Of a DNA stretch of 64,000 nt, positions 7,604 to 15,666 are shown piece after piece. A program made the position numbers and the translations under genes. This stretch comes from an uncultured Corynebacterium sp. GTDB lineage: Bacteria; Actinomycetota; Actinomycetes; Mycobacteriales; Mycobacteriaceae. The stretch lies in assembly GCF_943914615.1 (NCBI RefSeq), contig NZ_CALUCS010000011.1, positions 1-64,000 on the forward strand. The letters run 5' to 3'. The notes under the pieces were generated by a model. It did no database searches. It worked only from the letters and a program-made list of their open reading frames with translations, and was not told the origin of the DNA. Within the stretch, counting starts at the first letter, position 1. The number at the start of each line of letters is the position of its first letter.

Positions 7604-9310
7604 TTAATCCTCCTCGTCCTCGCCTGCCAGGGGCGCGGAGCTGGCAACCTGCAGCATGAACTCCCGGTTGGTCTTAGTCTTACGCAGCTGCTTGATCAGC
7701 AGATCGATGGCCGCCTGCGAATCCAGCGCGGACAGGATGCGGCGCAGCTTGTGCATAATGCGCGCCTCCTCCGGGCTGAGCAGCAGCTCGTCCTTGCGGG
7801 TGCCCGACGGGTTCACGTCCACTGCCGGGAACACGCGGCGCTCGGAGATCTTACGATCCAGCTTCAGTTCCGCGTTGCCAGTGCCCTTGAACTCCTCGAA
7901 GATCACCGTGTCGCCGGCCGAGCCGGTCTCCACCATCGCTGTAGCGATGATCGTCAGGGAGCCGCCGTTTTCAATATTGCGAGCAGCACCCAGGAAGCGC
8001 TTCGGCGGGTACAGCGCGTTGGAATCCACACCACCGGACAGGATTCGGCCAGAGGCCGGCGAGGAGTTGTTGTACGCGCGCCCCAGACGGGTGATGGAAT
8101 CCAGCAACAGAACAACGTCCTTGCCTTGCTCCACCAGACGCTTTGCACGCTCGACGGCCAGCTCGGCGACGTTGGTGTGCTCCCCCGGCGGGCGGTCGAA
8201 CGTGGAGGCGATGACTTCGCCCTTGACGGAGCGCTGCATGTCCGTCACTTCCTCCGGGCGCTCATCCACCAGCACGACCATGAGGTAGCACTCGGGGTTG
8301 TTCGTGGAGATCGCGTTGGCGATGTCCTGCAGGATGGTCGTCTTACCGGCCTTCGGCGGGGAAACGATCAGCGCGCGCTGGCCCTTGCCGATGGGCATGA
8401 TCAGATCGATCACACGGGTGGTCAGCGTCTTCGGGTCGGTCTCCAGGCGCAGGCGCTGGTTCGGGTACAGCGGGGTCAGCTTCGCAAAGTTCGGGCGTGC
8501 TGATGCCTGCTCCGGGGTGAGGCCATTAACGGTCTCTACCTGGTAGATCGGCGTGTACTTCTGGCGATTCCGTCCGCGTCCGCCGCCGTTATTGTTGTTG
8601 TTCTTCGGACGGATGGTGCCGACGATCGCGTCGCCGTGACGCATACCGTACTTGCGCACCGTGTTGATCGGCACGTACACGTCCGTCGGCCCCGCGTGGT
8701 AGCCGGTGGTGCGGATGAACGCGGTGTTCGCATCGACGAAATCGAGGATGCCCGCGACAGGCGTCAGCTCTTCCGGCTTCGGTTCGCGGTTGTTGTTGCC
8801 GCCGCCATTATTGCCATCGCCGTTATTGTTGTTGCCGCTGTTATTGCGGTTGTTATCACGGTTGTCGCGGTTATTGTCACGGCCACGGTTGCGGCGGTTA
8901 CGGCGATTGCGACGGTTGCGACGGTTGCCGCGGTTATTCTCGTCGCGGTTGTTGTTTTCGCGATTGTTGTTATCGCGATTGTTGTTTTCGCGCTCGCTAT
9001 CGTCGCGGTTGTTATCGCGCTTTTCGGTGCCCTCTGCGGTTTCTTCTGGGCGCTTTTCTTGGTGACGCCCCTCCCGCGCCTCCTCGGCTGGCTTTTCCTT
9101 CGGTGCGGGCTCTTCGGCAGCCTGCGGCTTCCGGGGCGCTCCACCGCCACCAGATGCACCACCGGACTCGATAACGGCGATTAGCTCACCTTTGCGGAGA
9201 CCAGAGGTGCCTTTCAGCCCCTGTGCCGCTGCAATCTGTCGCAGCTCCGGCAATTTCAACGAGGCGAGGCCATTGGCTTGGCCACGAGCCAAAATATCGG
9301 ACAGGCTCAC
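7604..9310 (-). CDS. rho: Transcription termination factor Rho with Asn/Arg-rich insertion
   Basis: 568 residues, longer than E. coli Rho (419). Order: a Rho-N/SAP-like domain (about 1-50); a low-complexity acidic then Asn/Arg-rich segment (about 60-176), including tandem RRN repeats near 129-142 and a G/N-rich run near 158-174; the RNA-binding domain (about 182-290), broken by a second Asn/Gly-rich stretch near 237-248; then the ATPase with Walker A SPPKAGKTT (about 317-325) and LLLDSITRLGRAYN. The start is GTG at 9308-9310 with AAAGGA upstream. Actinobacterial Rho proteins commonly carry such arginine-rich insertions. Confidence 0.96.
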   Translation of the reverse strand: MSLSDILARGQANGLASLKLPELRQIAAAQGLKGTSGLRKGELIAVIESGGASGGGGAPRKPQAAEEPAPKEKPAEEAREGRHQEKRPEETAEGTEKRDNNRDDSERENNNRDNNNRENNNRDENNRGNRRNRRNRRNRRNRGRDNNRDNRDNNRNNSGNNNNGDGNNGGGNNNREPKPEELTPVAGILDFVDANTAFIRTTGYHAGPTDVYVPINTVRKYGMRHGDAIVGTIRPKNNNNNGGGRGRNRQKYTPIYQVETVNGLTPEQASARPNFAKLTPLYPNQRLRLETDPKTLTTRVIDLIMPIGKGQRALIVSPPKAGKTTILQDIANAISTNNPECYLMVVLVDERPEEVTDMQRSVKGEVIASTFDRPPGEHTNVAELAVERAKRLVEQGKDVVLLLDSITRLGRAYNNSSPASGRILSGGVDSNALYPPKRFLGAARNIENGGSLTIIATAMVETGSAGDTVIFEEFKGTGNAELKLDRKISERRVFPAVDVNPSGTRKDELLLSPEEARIMHKLRRILSALDSQAAIDLLIKQLRKTKTNREFMLQVASSAPLAGEDEED

Positions 9311-9600
9311 AAAAGTCCTTTCACGTCCGGCTTCTTCATCGACCCTTCAAAAGCCTGCGAAGCCCCAGGGTTGGCCAGACATGCGTATTCGACAACAGTT
9401 TTTAATTTAACCCAAAGATTGCGGGAATCTTCCAGAAAGATTGCCGCCTTAACGTCCCACGATGCGACTGGCGGCGGGTGTAGCGCGGGGTGGCGTCGTA
9501 AAAAGAAAGAAAGAGAAAAGAAACGAGCCTCACATCCGGCTTCCGTAGCTAACCATAGCACCTCCCACACCGCGAGTACCTAACGGCTAGGCTGAAATGC
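9311..9600. promoter_or_regulatory. Divergent intergenic region rho / acyl-CoA synthetase
   Basis: This 290-bp stretch carries no credible gene. It holds the rho leader on the minus strand and the leaderless promoter of the acyl-CoA synthetase on the plus strand (TAGGCT at 9588-9593). AAGATT (9415-9420) and AATCTT (9426-9431) form a small hairpin in the rho leader, followed on the minus strand by an AT-rich tract. A purine-rich run (AAAGAAAGAAAG type) covers 9499-9523. Rho leaders are often autoregulated, but nothing here proves it. Confidence 0.5.
9588..9593 (+). promoter_or_regulatory. -10 hexamer TAGGCT, leaderless start of acyl-CoA synthetase
   Basis: TAGGCT fits the actinobacterial TANNNT -10 and ends 7 nt before the ATG at 9601, so transcription would start at or next to the start codon. 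No Shine-Dalgarno is present. Confidence 0.5.
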
Positions 9601-11280
9601 ATGAAATCGACGATGCAGGAGATCCCACTATCCGTAGCGAGGATCCTGGAATACGGGGCCAGCGTTCACCGAAACACCACCGTGACCACGTATTTTGACG
9701 AAGCTGCGGAGCAAACTAGCTTCCTGCACATCGGCATCCGCGCGGCCGCAATGGCCAACCTGCTGCGCGATGAGTTCGGCATTGAACGCGGCGACCGCGT
9801 AGCCACCGTGCTGCCGAACTGCACCGAACACCTGGAGGTGCTGCTCTCCGTGGCGTCGATGGGCGCAGTTTTTAACCCCATCAACCGGCACCTCATGGAC
9901 ACCCAGATCACGCACATCATCAACAAGGCAGCACCGAAGGTGTTGGTTCTCGACCCGACCTGCAAGGAACAGATTGTCCCGCTGTTGGCTGACTGCCCCT
10001 GTGTGGAAGCGGTGCTGGTGATAGGGCCGAACCTAGCGGATACCGAGGCCGTGCAGCGGCTCGTCACCGCACGGGGAGAACAAGGCAAGCCAGGTTTTAG
10101 CCACCTGCGTGTATTGAACCTGGAAGCCGCACTCGACGGGCGCAGCGCCGACTTCGACTGGCCGCACATGGAGGAAACCGAACCGGCTGCCATCTGCTTT
10201 TCCACCGGCACAGAAGGGCCGCCGAAGGGCGTGGTCTACTCCCATCGCGCGCTCTGGCTGCACTCCATGCAGCTGCGCGCAGCCGATAGCTTCAGTATTC
10301 GCAACGGCACCAGCTTTCTGTGCTGTGTGCCGATCTATCACGTCCTCAGCTGGGGCGTGCCGCTGGCCGCCTTTATGGCCGGCGCCCCGATTGTGTTTAC
10401 CGGGCGCAGCGCCACCCCGGAGCACCTGGCACACGTGATCGCAGACGCCATGCCCCGCCAAGCCCACGGCTCGCCGGCCGTATGGACTGGCCTACTGGTT
10501 CACTACGCCAAAAAGGACCCGAAGAAAATGAGCTTGCAGGAGATTTACGTCGGCGGTTCGCAGGTCTCCCCCGCCCTGATCGACGCCTGGGAGGAACGCT
10601 TCGGCGTGGACATCATCCACTCCTGGGGCATGACGGAGACCGGTCCGGTGGGCACCGTCGCCCACCCGCCCGCGGGCGTGGCCGGCGCTGCCCGTGCCAA
10701 GTACCGCGAAAGCCAAGGACGCTTCCACGCAGGTTTGCGCTACCGCATCGTCGATGACAACGATAATGTGCTGGAGGCTAACGACCGCAACGAAGGCGAA
10801 CTGCAGGTACGCGGCAACACAGTGACGGGCTCGTACTACAAGGACGACAGCCCACGCTTTACCGACGACGGCTGGCTGCGCACCGGCGACATCGCCACAG
10901 TGAACAAAGACGGCTACCTGACGATTCACGACCGCAAGGCGGACATCATCCGTTCGGGCGGCGAATGGATCTACTCCGCGGCGCTGGAAAACTACCTACT
11001 GGAGCCCACAGCCGTGATCGAGGCTGCAGTGATCGGTATTCCATCAGAGAAATGGGGGCAGCGCCCACTCGCCGTAGTAGTGCTGGCCGAAGGAACCCCC
11101 TGGACTGTGGAAACCGCACAAGAGCTGGCCAAGGATCTACGCCAACGCGTGCCAGGCTGGATGGTGCCGGAGAACTGGACCTTCGTGGATCACATCGACA
11201 AAACCAGTGTGGATAAGTTCGACAAGAAAGACCTACGCCAGCACTTCCGCGAAGGGAAGTTCGAGATCGTCACGATCTAA
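9601..11280 (+). CDS. Fatty-acyl-CoA synthetase (AMP-binding, FadD/AlkK type)
   Basis: 559 residues, an ANL-superfamily adenylating enzyme. Motifs: the phosphate loop FSTGTEGPPKGV near residue 200, GGSQVSPAL, SWGMTETGP, DDGWLRTGDIA, and the C-terminal lysine region SVDKFDKKDLR. The architecture matches medium/long-chain acyl-CoA ligases, which activate fatty acids with ATP and CoA. The loop has Glu where the family usually has Thr (GTEG for GTTG), and SVGKFDKK reads SVDKFDKK, although the catalytic Lys remains. It is a monocistronic gene divergent from rho. Its substrate chain length cannot be read from the sequence. Confidence 0.88.
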   Translation: MKSTMQEIPLSVARILEYGASVHRNTTVTTYFDEAAEQTSFLHIGIRAAAMANLLRDEFGIERGDRVATVLPNCTEHLEVLLSVASMGAVFNPINRHLMDTQITHIINKAAPKVLVLDPTCKEQIVPLLADCPCVEAVLVIGPNLADTEAVQRLVTARGEQGKPGFSHLRVLNLEAALDGRSADFDWPHMEETEPAAICFSTGTEGPPKGVVYSHRALWLHSMQLRAADSFSIRNGTSFLCCVPIYHVLSWGVPLAAFMAGAPIVFTGRSATPEHLAHVIADAMPRQAHGSPAVWTGLLVHYAKKDPKKMSLQEIYVGGSQVSPALIDAWEERFGVDIIHSWGMTETGPVGTVAHPPAGVAGAARAKYRESQGRFHAGLRYRIVDDNDNVLEANDRNEGELQVRGNTVTGSYYKDDSPRFTDDGWLRTGDIATVNKDGYLTIHDRKADIIRSGGEWIYSAALENYLLEPTAVIEAAVIGIPSEKWGQRPLAVVVLAEGTPWTVETAQELAKDLRQRVPGWMVPENWTFVDHIDKTSVDKFDKKDLRQHFREGKFEIVTI

Positions 11281-11299
11281 AGGAACATCCGAATGCCTG

Positions 11300-11346
11300 C
11301 TGGGGCGGGCTGGGCGGGCCTGGACCGGGCAAGGGCAACGCCCCAG
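11300..11346. terminator. Weak hairpin after acyl-CoA synthetase
   Basis: CTGGGGCG (11300-11307) and CGCCCCAG (11339-11346) are perfectly complementary across a 31-nt GC-rich loop, 19 bp after the stop codon. No T-run follows, so if it terminates it does so imperfectly or with Rho. Confidence 0.35.
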
Positions 11347-11408
11347 GGCGCGTCGGGGTAAATTCACCAGGTTTTAACAGAACCCATTCCAACAATTGCG
11401 GGAAAAAG

Positions 11409-11414
11409 TAGAGT
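11409..11414 (+). promoter_or_regulatory. Possible -10 hexamer TAGAGT before the DedA gene
   Basis: TAGAGT stands 13 nt before the ATG at 11428, giving a very short leader without a clear Shine-Dalgarno. No convincing -35 is visible. Confidence 0.35.
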
Positions 11415-11427
11415 AGCGTTTTCCTGC

Positions 11428-12126
11428 ATGACCGATGTAACTGTGCTGGCCCTCGGGCCGCAGTGGTTCGACCCGATATATTTGCTTTCAGGTTCCGGAC
11501 CTTTCGGCGCGGCGATCCTGCCCGCCATTTTTGCGATTATCTTTATCGAATCCGGGCTGTTCTTTCCTTTCCTGCCCGGTGATTCCTTGCTCTTCACAGC
11601 GGGCCTTCTGGCCAGCCAGCCCGATGGCTTCGCACCGCTGTGGCAGGTGCTGCTGATTACCCCGATCGCGGCGATCCTGGGTGACCAGGTGGGCTATTGG
11701 ATTGGCCATCGCTTCCACCCCGCGCTTCGCAACCGTAAGGATGGGAGGTTCTTTAAGCAAGAGCACCTGCACCGCTCCGAAGCGTTCTTTGAAAAGTACG
11801 GTTCGATCACGATCATCCTGTGCCGCTTCGTGCCTTTCGTGCGCACCTATGCCCCCTTGGTGGCCGGAATGTCGGGCATGCGCTACCGCACGTTCATTAT
11901 CTTTAACATCATCGGCGGTGTCCTGTGGGCCAGCGGCATTGTCTACCTGGGGTCGCTATTCGGCGGGGTGGAGTTTGTGCGGAACAACATCGACGCCATT
12001 TTCCTCGGACTTGTCGCCTTCTCGATTGTCCCGATGCTATTCGGGGTAATACAGAAAAGCCGGAGCGAGAGGAAGCAATCTCCCGCCCCAGCTACTGCCC
12101 AGGATTCTCTAGAACCCCAGGAATAG
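11428..12126 (+). CDS. DedA/VTT family membrane protein
   Basis: 232 residues. Motifs of the DedA family (SNARE-associated/VTT domain) are visible: IESGLFFPFLPGDSLLF near residue 38, GDQVGYWIGHRF near 88, and CRFVPFVRTYAPLVAGMSGM near 132-151, containing the F-x-R-x3-P segment. DedA proteins are inner-membrane proteins of about 200 residues linked to lipid translocation (undecaprenyl phosphate or phosphatidylethanolamine) and proton-motive-force homeostasis. The substrate here is unknown. The last 25 residues are a polar cytoplasmic tail. The gene stands alone and converges on thrB. Confidence 0.88.
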   Translation: MTDVTVLALGPQWFDPIYLLSGSGPFGAAILPAIFAIIFIESGLFFPFLPGDSLLFTAGLLASQPDGFAPLWQVLLITPIAAILGDQVGYWIGHRFHPALRNRKDGRFFKQEHLHRSEAFFEKYGSITIILCRFVPFVRTYAPLVAGMSGMRYRTFIIFNIIGGVLWASGIVYLGSLFGGVEFVRNNIDAIFLGLVAFSIVPMLFGVIQKSRSERKQSPAPATAQDSLEPQE

Positions 12127-12149
12127 TTTCCCAGGATTGGTTACTGGCC

Positions 12150-13076
12150 TTACCCGGTGACATCCACCTCGACCGGACCGGCGATGTCCAGCTCCAGGAC
12201 CTTCATCCCGCGGCCGCGAGCCTCTTCCACCAGTGCATTGTCCACCGGCTCGGTGCTGAGCACCAGGATCGTCGGGCCCGCGCCCGAAAGGAACGCCGGG
12301 TAGCCCAGGTTGCGCAGACGGTTTACCCACTCGGCGGTCACCGGCAGCACCTCGGCTCGGTAGGTCTGGTGCATGCGGTCACGAGTGCCCTCCCACAGCA
12401 GCTCCGGATCGTCGCGCAGCGCGACGGTCATTACTGCCGTGCGGGAGACGTTAAAGCGGGCATCCACGTGGCTAATGTCGGACGGCAGCACGCGGCGGAT
12501 CGCCTCCGTCGAGGCGTGGAAATCTGGGATAAACGCGGTGGCCTTAATGTCCGGGTGCACGTCGATGCGACGGGCGTGATAGGCCGGTGCGGACACTCCG
12601 TCGATGGGGGTGTTCGTCCACGAGACCACGCCCGCGCCCAGCACGGATGCGCCCGCGTTATCGGGGTGCCCCTCAAAGGTGGAGGCGATCTGCACCTGCG
12701 CCTGCTTGTCCAGGGTGAACCCTGCCAGGCCATTGCCCGCTGCCACGCCTGCCGTCGCCGCTGCCGCCGAAGACCCCAGGCCACGGGACTGCGGAATGGA
12801 GTTAGTACAGCTCACACGCAGCCCGGGAACAGTCACGTCGGCTTCCTTCAGCGTTGCGCGCAGAGCCCGCACCACCAAGTGGCGCTCGTCCAGCGGAACC
12901 TCGCCCTCGCCTTCACCGGTGACCTCAACCTCCAAGCCGGACTCGATGACCTCGGCCGTCACATAGTCGTACAGGCCCAGCGCCAAGCCGAGGGTATCGA
13001 AGCCAGGTCCCAGGTTCGCGGTCGAAGCGGGAACCTTGACGGTGGCCTTGCGGCCAACGGGGATCTCGACGCCCAT
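12150..13076 (-). CDS. thrB: Homoserine kinase
   Basis: 308 residues of the GHMP kinase family: VKVPASTANLGPGFDTLG at the N-terminus, the ATP-binding PQSRGLGSSAAAA motif near residue 96, and LSGAGPTILVL near the C-terminus. It phosphorylates homoserine for threonine synthase. I chose ATG at 13074-13076 (MGVEIPVGRKATVKV), which overlaps the thrC stop in a TAATG junction; the frame extends upstream only into thrC. Confidence 0.95.
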   Translation of the reverse strand: MGVEIPVGRKATVKVPASTANLGPGFDTLGLALGLYDYVTAEVIESGLEVEVTGEGEGEVPLDERHLVVRALRATLKEADVTVPGLRVSCTNSIPQSRGLGSSAAAATAGVAAGNGLAGFTLDKQAQVQIASTFEGHPDNAGASVLGAGVVSWTNTPIDGVSAPAYHARRIDVHPDIKATAFIPDFHASTEAIRRVLPSDISHVDARFNVSRTAVMTVALRDDPELLWEGTRDRMHQTYRAEVLPVTAEWVNRLRNLGYPAFLSGAGPTILVLSTEPVDNALVEEARGRGMKVLELDIAGPVEVDVTG

Positions 13077-14149
13077 TACTTCAGCCCCAGCTTGTCTGCA
13101 ACGGCGTGCGGATCCACGTCGGTGACGGTGGGGTCCGGCATCTGAGACAGGGCGGTCGTCGGATCCTTCAGGCCATGGCCGGTGACGGTACACACAATGC
13201 GTTGCCCAGCGGTCAGCTCACCGTTGGCGTGAGCATCCAGGAGGCCTGCAACGGAAGACGCAGAGGCCGGCTCCACGAAGATGCCCTCGCGGCCAGCGAT
13301 GGTGCGGTAGGCCTCCAGGATCTGCTCGTCGGTCTGTGCACGGAAGTCGCCGCCAGACTCTTCCTTGGCGGCAACGGCCTGCTGCCAAGAGGCCGGGTTG
13401 CCGATCCGGATCGCGGTAGCGATCGTCTCCGGCTCCAGCACGGGCTCACCCTTGACCAGCGGGGCAGCTCCGGCGGCCTGCACGCCCTTCATCACTGGGC
13501 GCTGGGTGGAAACGCCGTCCTCCGCGTACTCGGAGTAGCCCTTCCAGTACGCCGTGATGTTGCCCGCGTTGCCGACTGGCAGGAAGTGAACATCGGGGGC
13601 GTCACCAAGACAATCCACAATCTCGAACGCGGCGGTCTTCTGTCCCTCGATGCGCATCGGGTTCACGGAGTTGACCAGGGCGATCTCCGGGAACTCGGTG
13701 GTGGTCTTGCGCACCAGTTCGAGGCAGTCGTCGAAGTTGCCGCGAACCTGGATGATCTGCGCGCCGTGCATCACAGCCTGCGCGAGCTTGCCCTGGGCGA
13801 TCTTGCCCTCTGGGATCAGTACGGCGGACTTCAGGCCAGCCCGGGCCGCGTACGCCGCAGCGGAGGCCGAGGTGTTGCCGGTCGAGGCGCACATCAGGAC
13901 CTTCTGGCCCTTGTGATAGGCGTCGGTAACGGCAACGGTCATACCGCGGTCCTTGAAGGAACCGGTGGGGTTAGCGCCCTCGATCTTGAGGTAGACATCG
14001 CAGCCGGTGAGCTCCGACAGGTAGTTCGCGCGCAGCAGCGGGGTGCCACCCTCGTTAAGGGTCACCGGCTCCCAGTCCTTCGCGAACGGCATCCGATCGC
14101 GGTACATGTTGATCAGGCCGGTCCAGTGGTTCAGAACCTTGTTCGTCAT
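13076..14149 (-). CDS. thrC: Threonine synthase, short mycobacterial type
   Basis: 357 residues, a fold-type II PLP enzyme. The PLP lysine lies in NPTGSFKDRGM (about residue 62), followed by ASTGNTSASAAAYAARAG. It converts O-phosphohomoserine to threonine. The length matches the M. tuberculosis enzyme (about 360), not the roughly 480-residue C. glutamicum ThrC. ATG at 14147-14149 has AGGGAA upstream. It lies between hom and thrB, with a translational overlap to thrB. Confidence 0.95.
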   Translation of the reverse strand: MTNKVLNHWTGLINMYRDRMPFAKDWEPVTLNEGGTPLLRANYLSELTGCDVYLKIEGANPTGSFKDRGMTVAVTDAYHKGQKVLMCASTGNTSASAAAYAARAGLKSAVLIPEGKIAQGKLAQAVMHGAQIIQVRGNFDDCLELVRKTTTEFPEIALVNSVNPMRIEGQKTAAFEIVDCLGDAPDVHFLPVGNAGNITAYWKGYSEYAEDGVSTQRPVMKGVQAAGAAPLVKGEPVLEPETIATAIRIGNPASWQQAVAAKEESGGDFRAQTDEQILEAYRTIAGREGIFVEPASASSVAGLLDAHANGELTAGQRIVCTVTGHGLKDPTTALSQMPDPTVTDVDPHAVADKLGLK

Positions 14150-14205
14150 AGCTTCCCTGTCGTTTCTTCCCAGTTGTCGGTCTTGGCTTAAAGCGCTCTT
14201 AGAGT

Positions 14206-15531
14206 TTAGCCTTCCATGCGGATGACGGAGTCAATTGCCTTGACTGCGTCGAGCTCCTTCAGCTTCGCGACAGTCTCTTCCAGGTTCTTTTCCTTCGCGC
14301 TGTGGGTGATGACGACCAGACGCGCGCCGTCGTTCAACCCTTCTTGTCGCACGGTCTTCAGCGACACTCCCTGCTCAGAGAACACGGAGGCCACCTCGGC
14401 CAGTACGCCCAGGCGATCATCCACGTGCATGTCCACGTGGTAGCGGGTACGAACATCACCAAAGTTGGCAATCGGCAGGGAGGCATAGGTGGACTCCCCT
14501 GGGCCACGGCCGCCGAGCACGATGTTGCGAGCCACGGCCACGACGTCACCCAGGACGGCGGAGGCGGTCGGGCCGCCACCGGCGCCGTTGCCGTAGAACA
14601 TCAGGCGACCGGCGGACTCCGCCTCGACGAAGACTGCATTGTAGGACTCGGACACGCTGGACAGCGGGTGGCTGCTGGGGATCAGCGCCGGATATACGCT
14701 TGCGGACACGGATTCCTTACCTTCCTCATCTACCAGGCGCTCACAGATCGCAAGCAGCTTAATGGTGGAGTTTGCGGCCTTGGCCGCTTCGATGTCGGCG
14801 ACGGTGATGTCGCGAATGCCTTCGGTGTGCACGTCTTCGCCGGATACGCGGGTGTGGAAAGCCAGGGAGGCCAGAATGGCGGCCTTGCTGGCAGCGTCAA
14901 AGCCGTCGACGTCGGCGGACGGGTCGGCCTCCGCGTAACCCAGTTCGGTGGCTTCTGCCAGCATCTCGTCGTAGCTGGCACCCCGGGTGTACATCGCATC
15001 GAGGATGAAGTTGGTCGTGCCGTTGACGATGCCCATCACTTGGTTGACCTTGTCGCCGGCCAGGGAGCGACGCAATGGACCCACCACCGGGATGGCGGCG
15101 GCAACAGCAGCCTCGAAGAACAGGTCCACTCCGGACTCGTCGGCAGCGGCGGACAGCTCGTCAGCGTGAGCCGCGATGAGTGCCTTGTTGGCGGTGACCA
15201 CGGACTTGCCAGCGCGCAGTGCGGCCAGCACTACCTCGCGTGGGTACTCAATGCCACCGATGACCTCGATGACCAGGTCGATGTCGTCACGGGAAACCAG
15301 GGACAATGCATCGTCGGTCAGCTTTTCCTGGTCTACCCCCGGGCGGGGCTTGGACAGGTCGCTGACGGCAATGCCCCGGACCTCCAGAGGGCCACCGATG
15401 CGAGCTGAAAACTCATCGTTGCGCTCCTCCAGCAGCCGCAGCACTTCTGCGCCAACGGTACCCATGCCCAGCAGAGCCACACCCACGGTCTGGCCGATTC
15501 CCTTGCCTGCCTTAAACTTCTGCTCGGTCAT
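14206..15531 (-). CDS. hom: Homoserine dehydrogenase
   Basis: 441 residues: an N-terminal NAD(P)-binding motif GMGTVG, the catalytic region with GIVNGTTNFILDAM and the Glu/Asp-rich EADPSADVDGFDAA, and a C-terminal ACT domain (about 350-441, starting near HVDMHVDDRLGVLAEV) that in C. glutamicum mediates threonine feedback inhibition. It reduces aspartate semialdehyde to homoserine. I chose ATG at 15529-15531 with AAGGAG upstream. It heads the hom-thrC-thrB group; lysA upstream has a separate 135-bp gap. Confidence 0.95.
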   Translation of the reverse strand: MTEQKFKAGKGIGQTVGVALLGMGTVGAEVLRLLEERNDEFSARIGGPLEVRGIAVSDLSKPRPGVDQEKLTDDALSLVSRDDIDLVIEVIGGIEYPREVVLAALRAGKSVVTANKALIAAHADELSAAADESGVDLFFEAAVAAAIPVVGPLRRSLAGDKVNQVMGIVNGTTNFILDAMYTRGASYDEMLAEATELGYAEADPSADVDGFDAASKAAILASLAFHTRVSGEDVHTEGIRDITVADIEAAKAANSTIKLLAICERLVDEEGKESVSASVYPALIPSSHPLSSVSESYNAVFVEAESAGRLMFYGNGAGGGPTASAVLGDVVAVARNIVLGGRGPGESTYASLPIANFGDVRTRYHVDMHVDDRLGVLAEVASVFSEQGVSLKTVRQEGLNDGARLVVITHSAKEKNLEETVAKLKELDAVKAIDSVIRMEG

Positions 15532-15666
15532 GTCGCTCCTTGTCTCTCCTTTGTGAGGTCTCAATGAGAGGAAAGTTGGTAATTTTTTCTTAGGTTATCG
15601 CACCAACCTACCTTGCGACTAGACAAAGCTGTCCATTACCCCTGCTTTGCCCCGTATCCAGGGAGG

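Noticed and set aside
15532..15666. Leader peptide or riboswitch before hom
   Set aside because: The 135-bp gap has no Thr/Ile-rich short ORF, no attenuator hairpin with T-run and no fold that I recognise as a lysine riboswitch.
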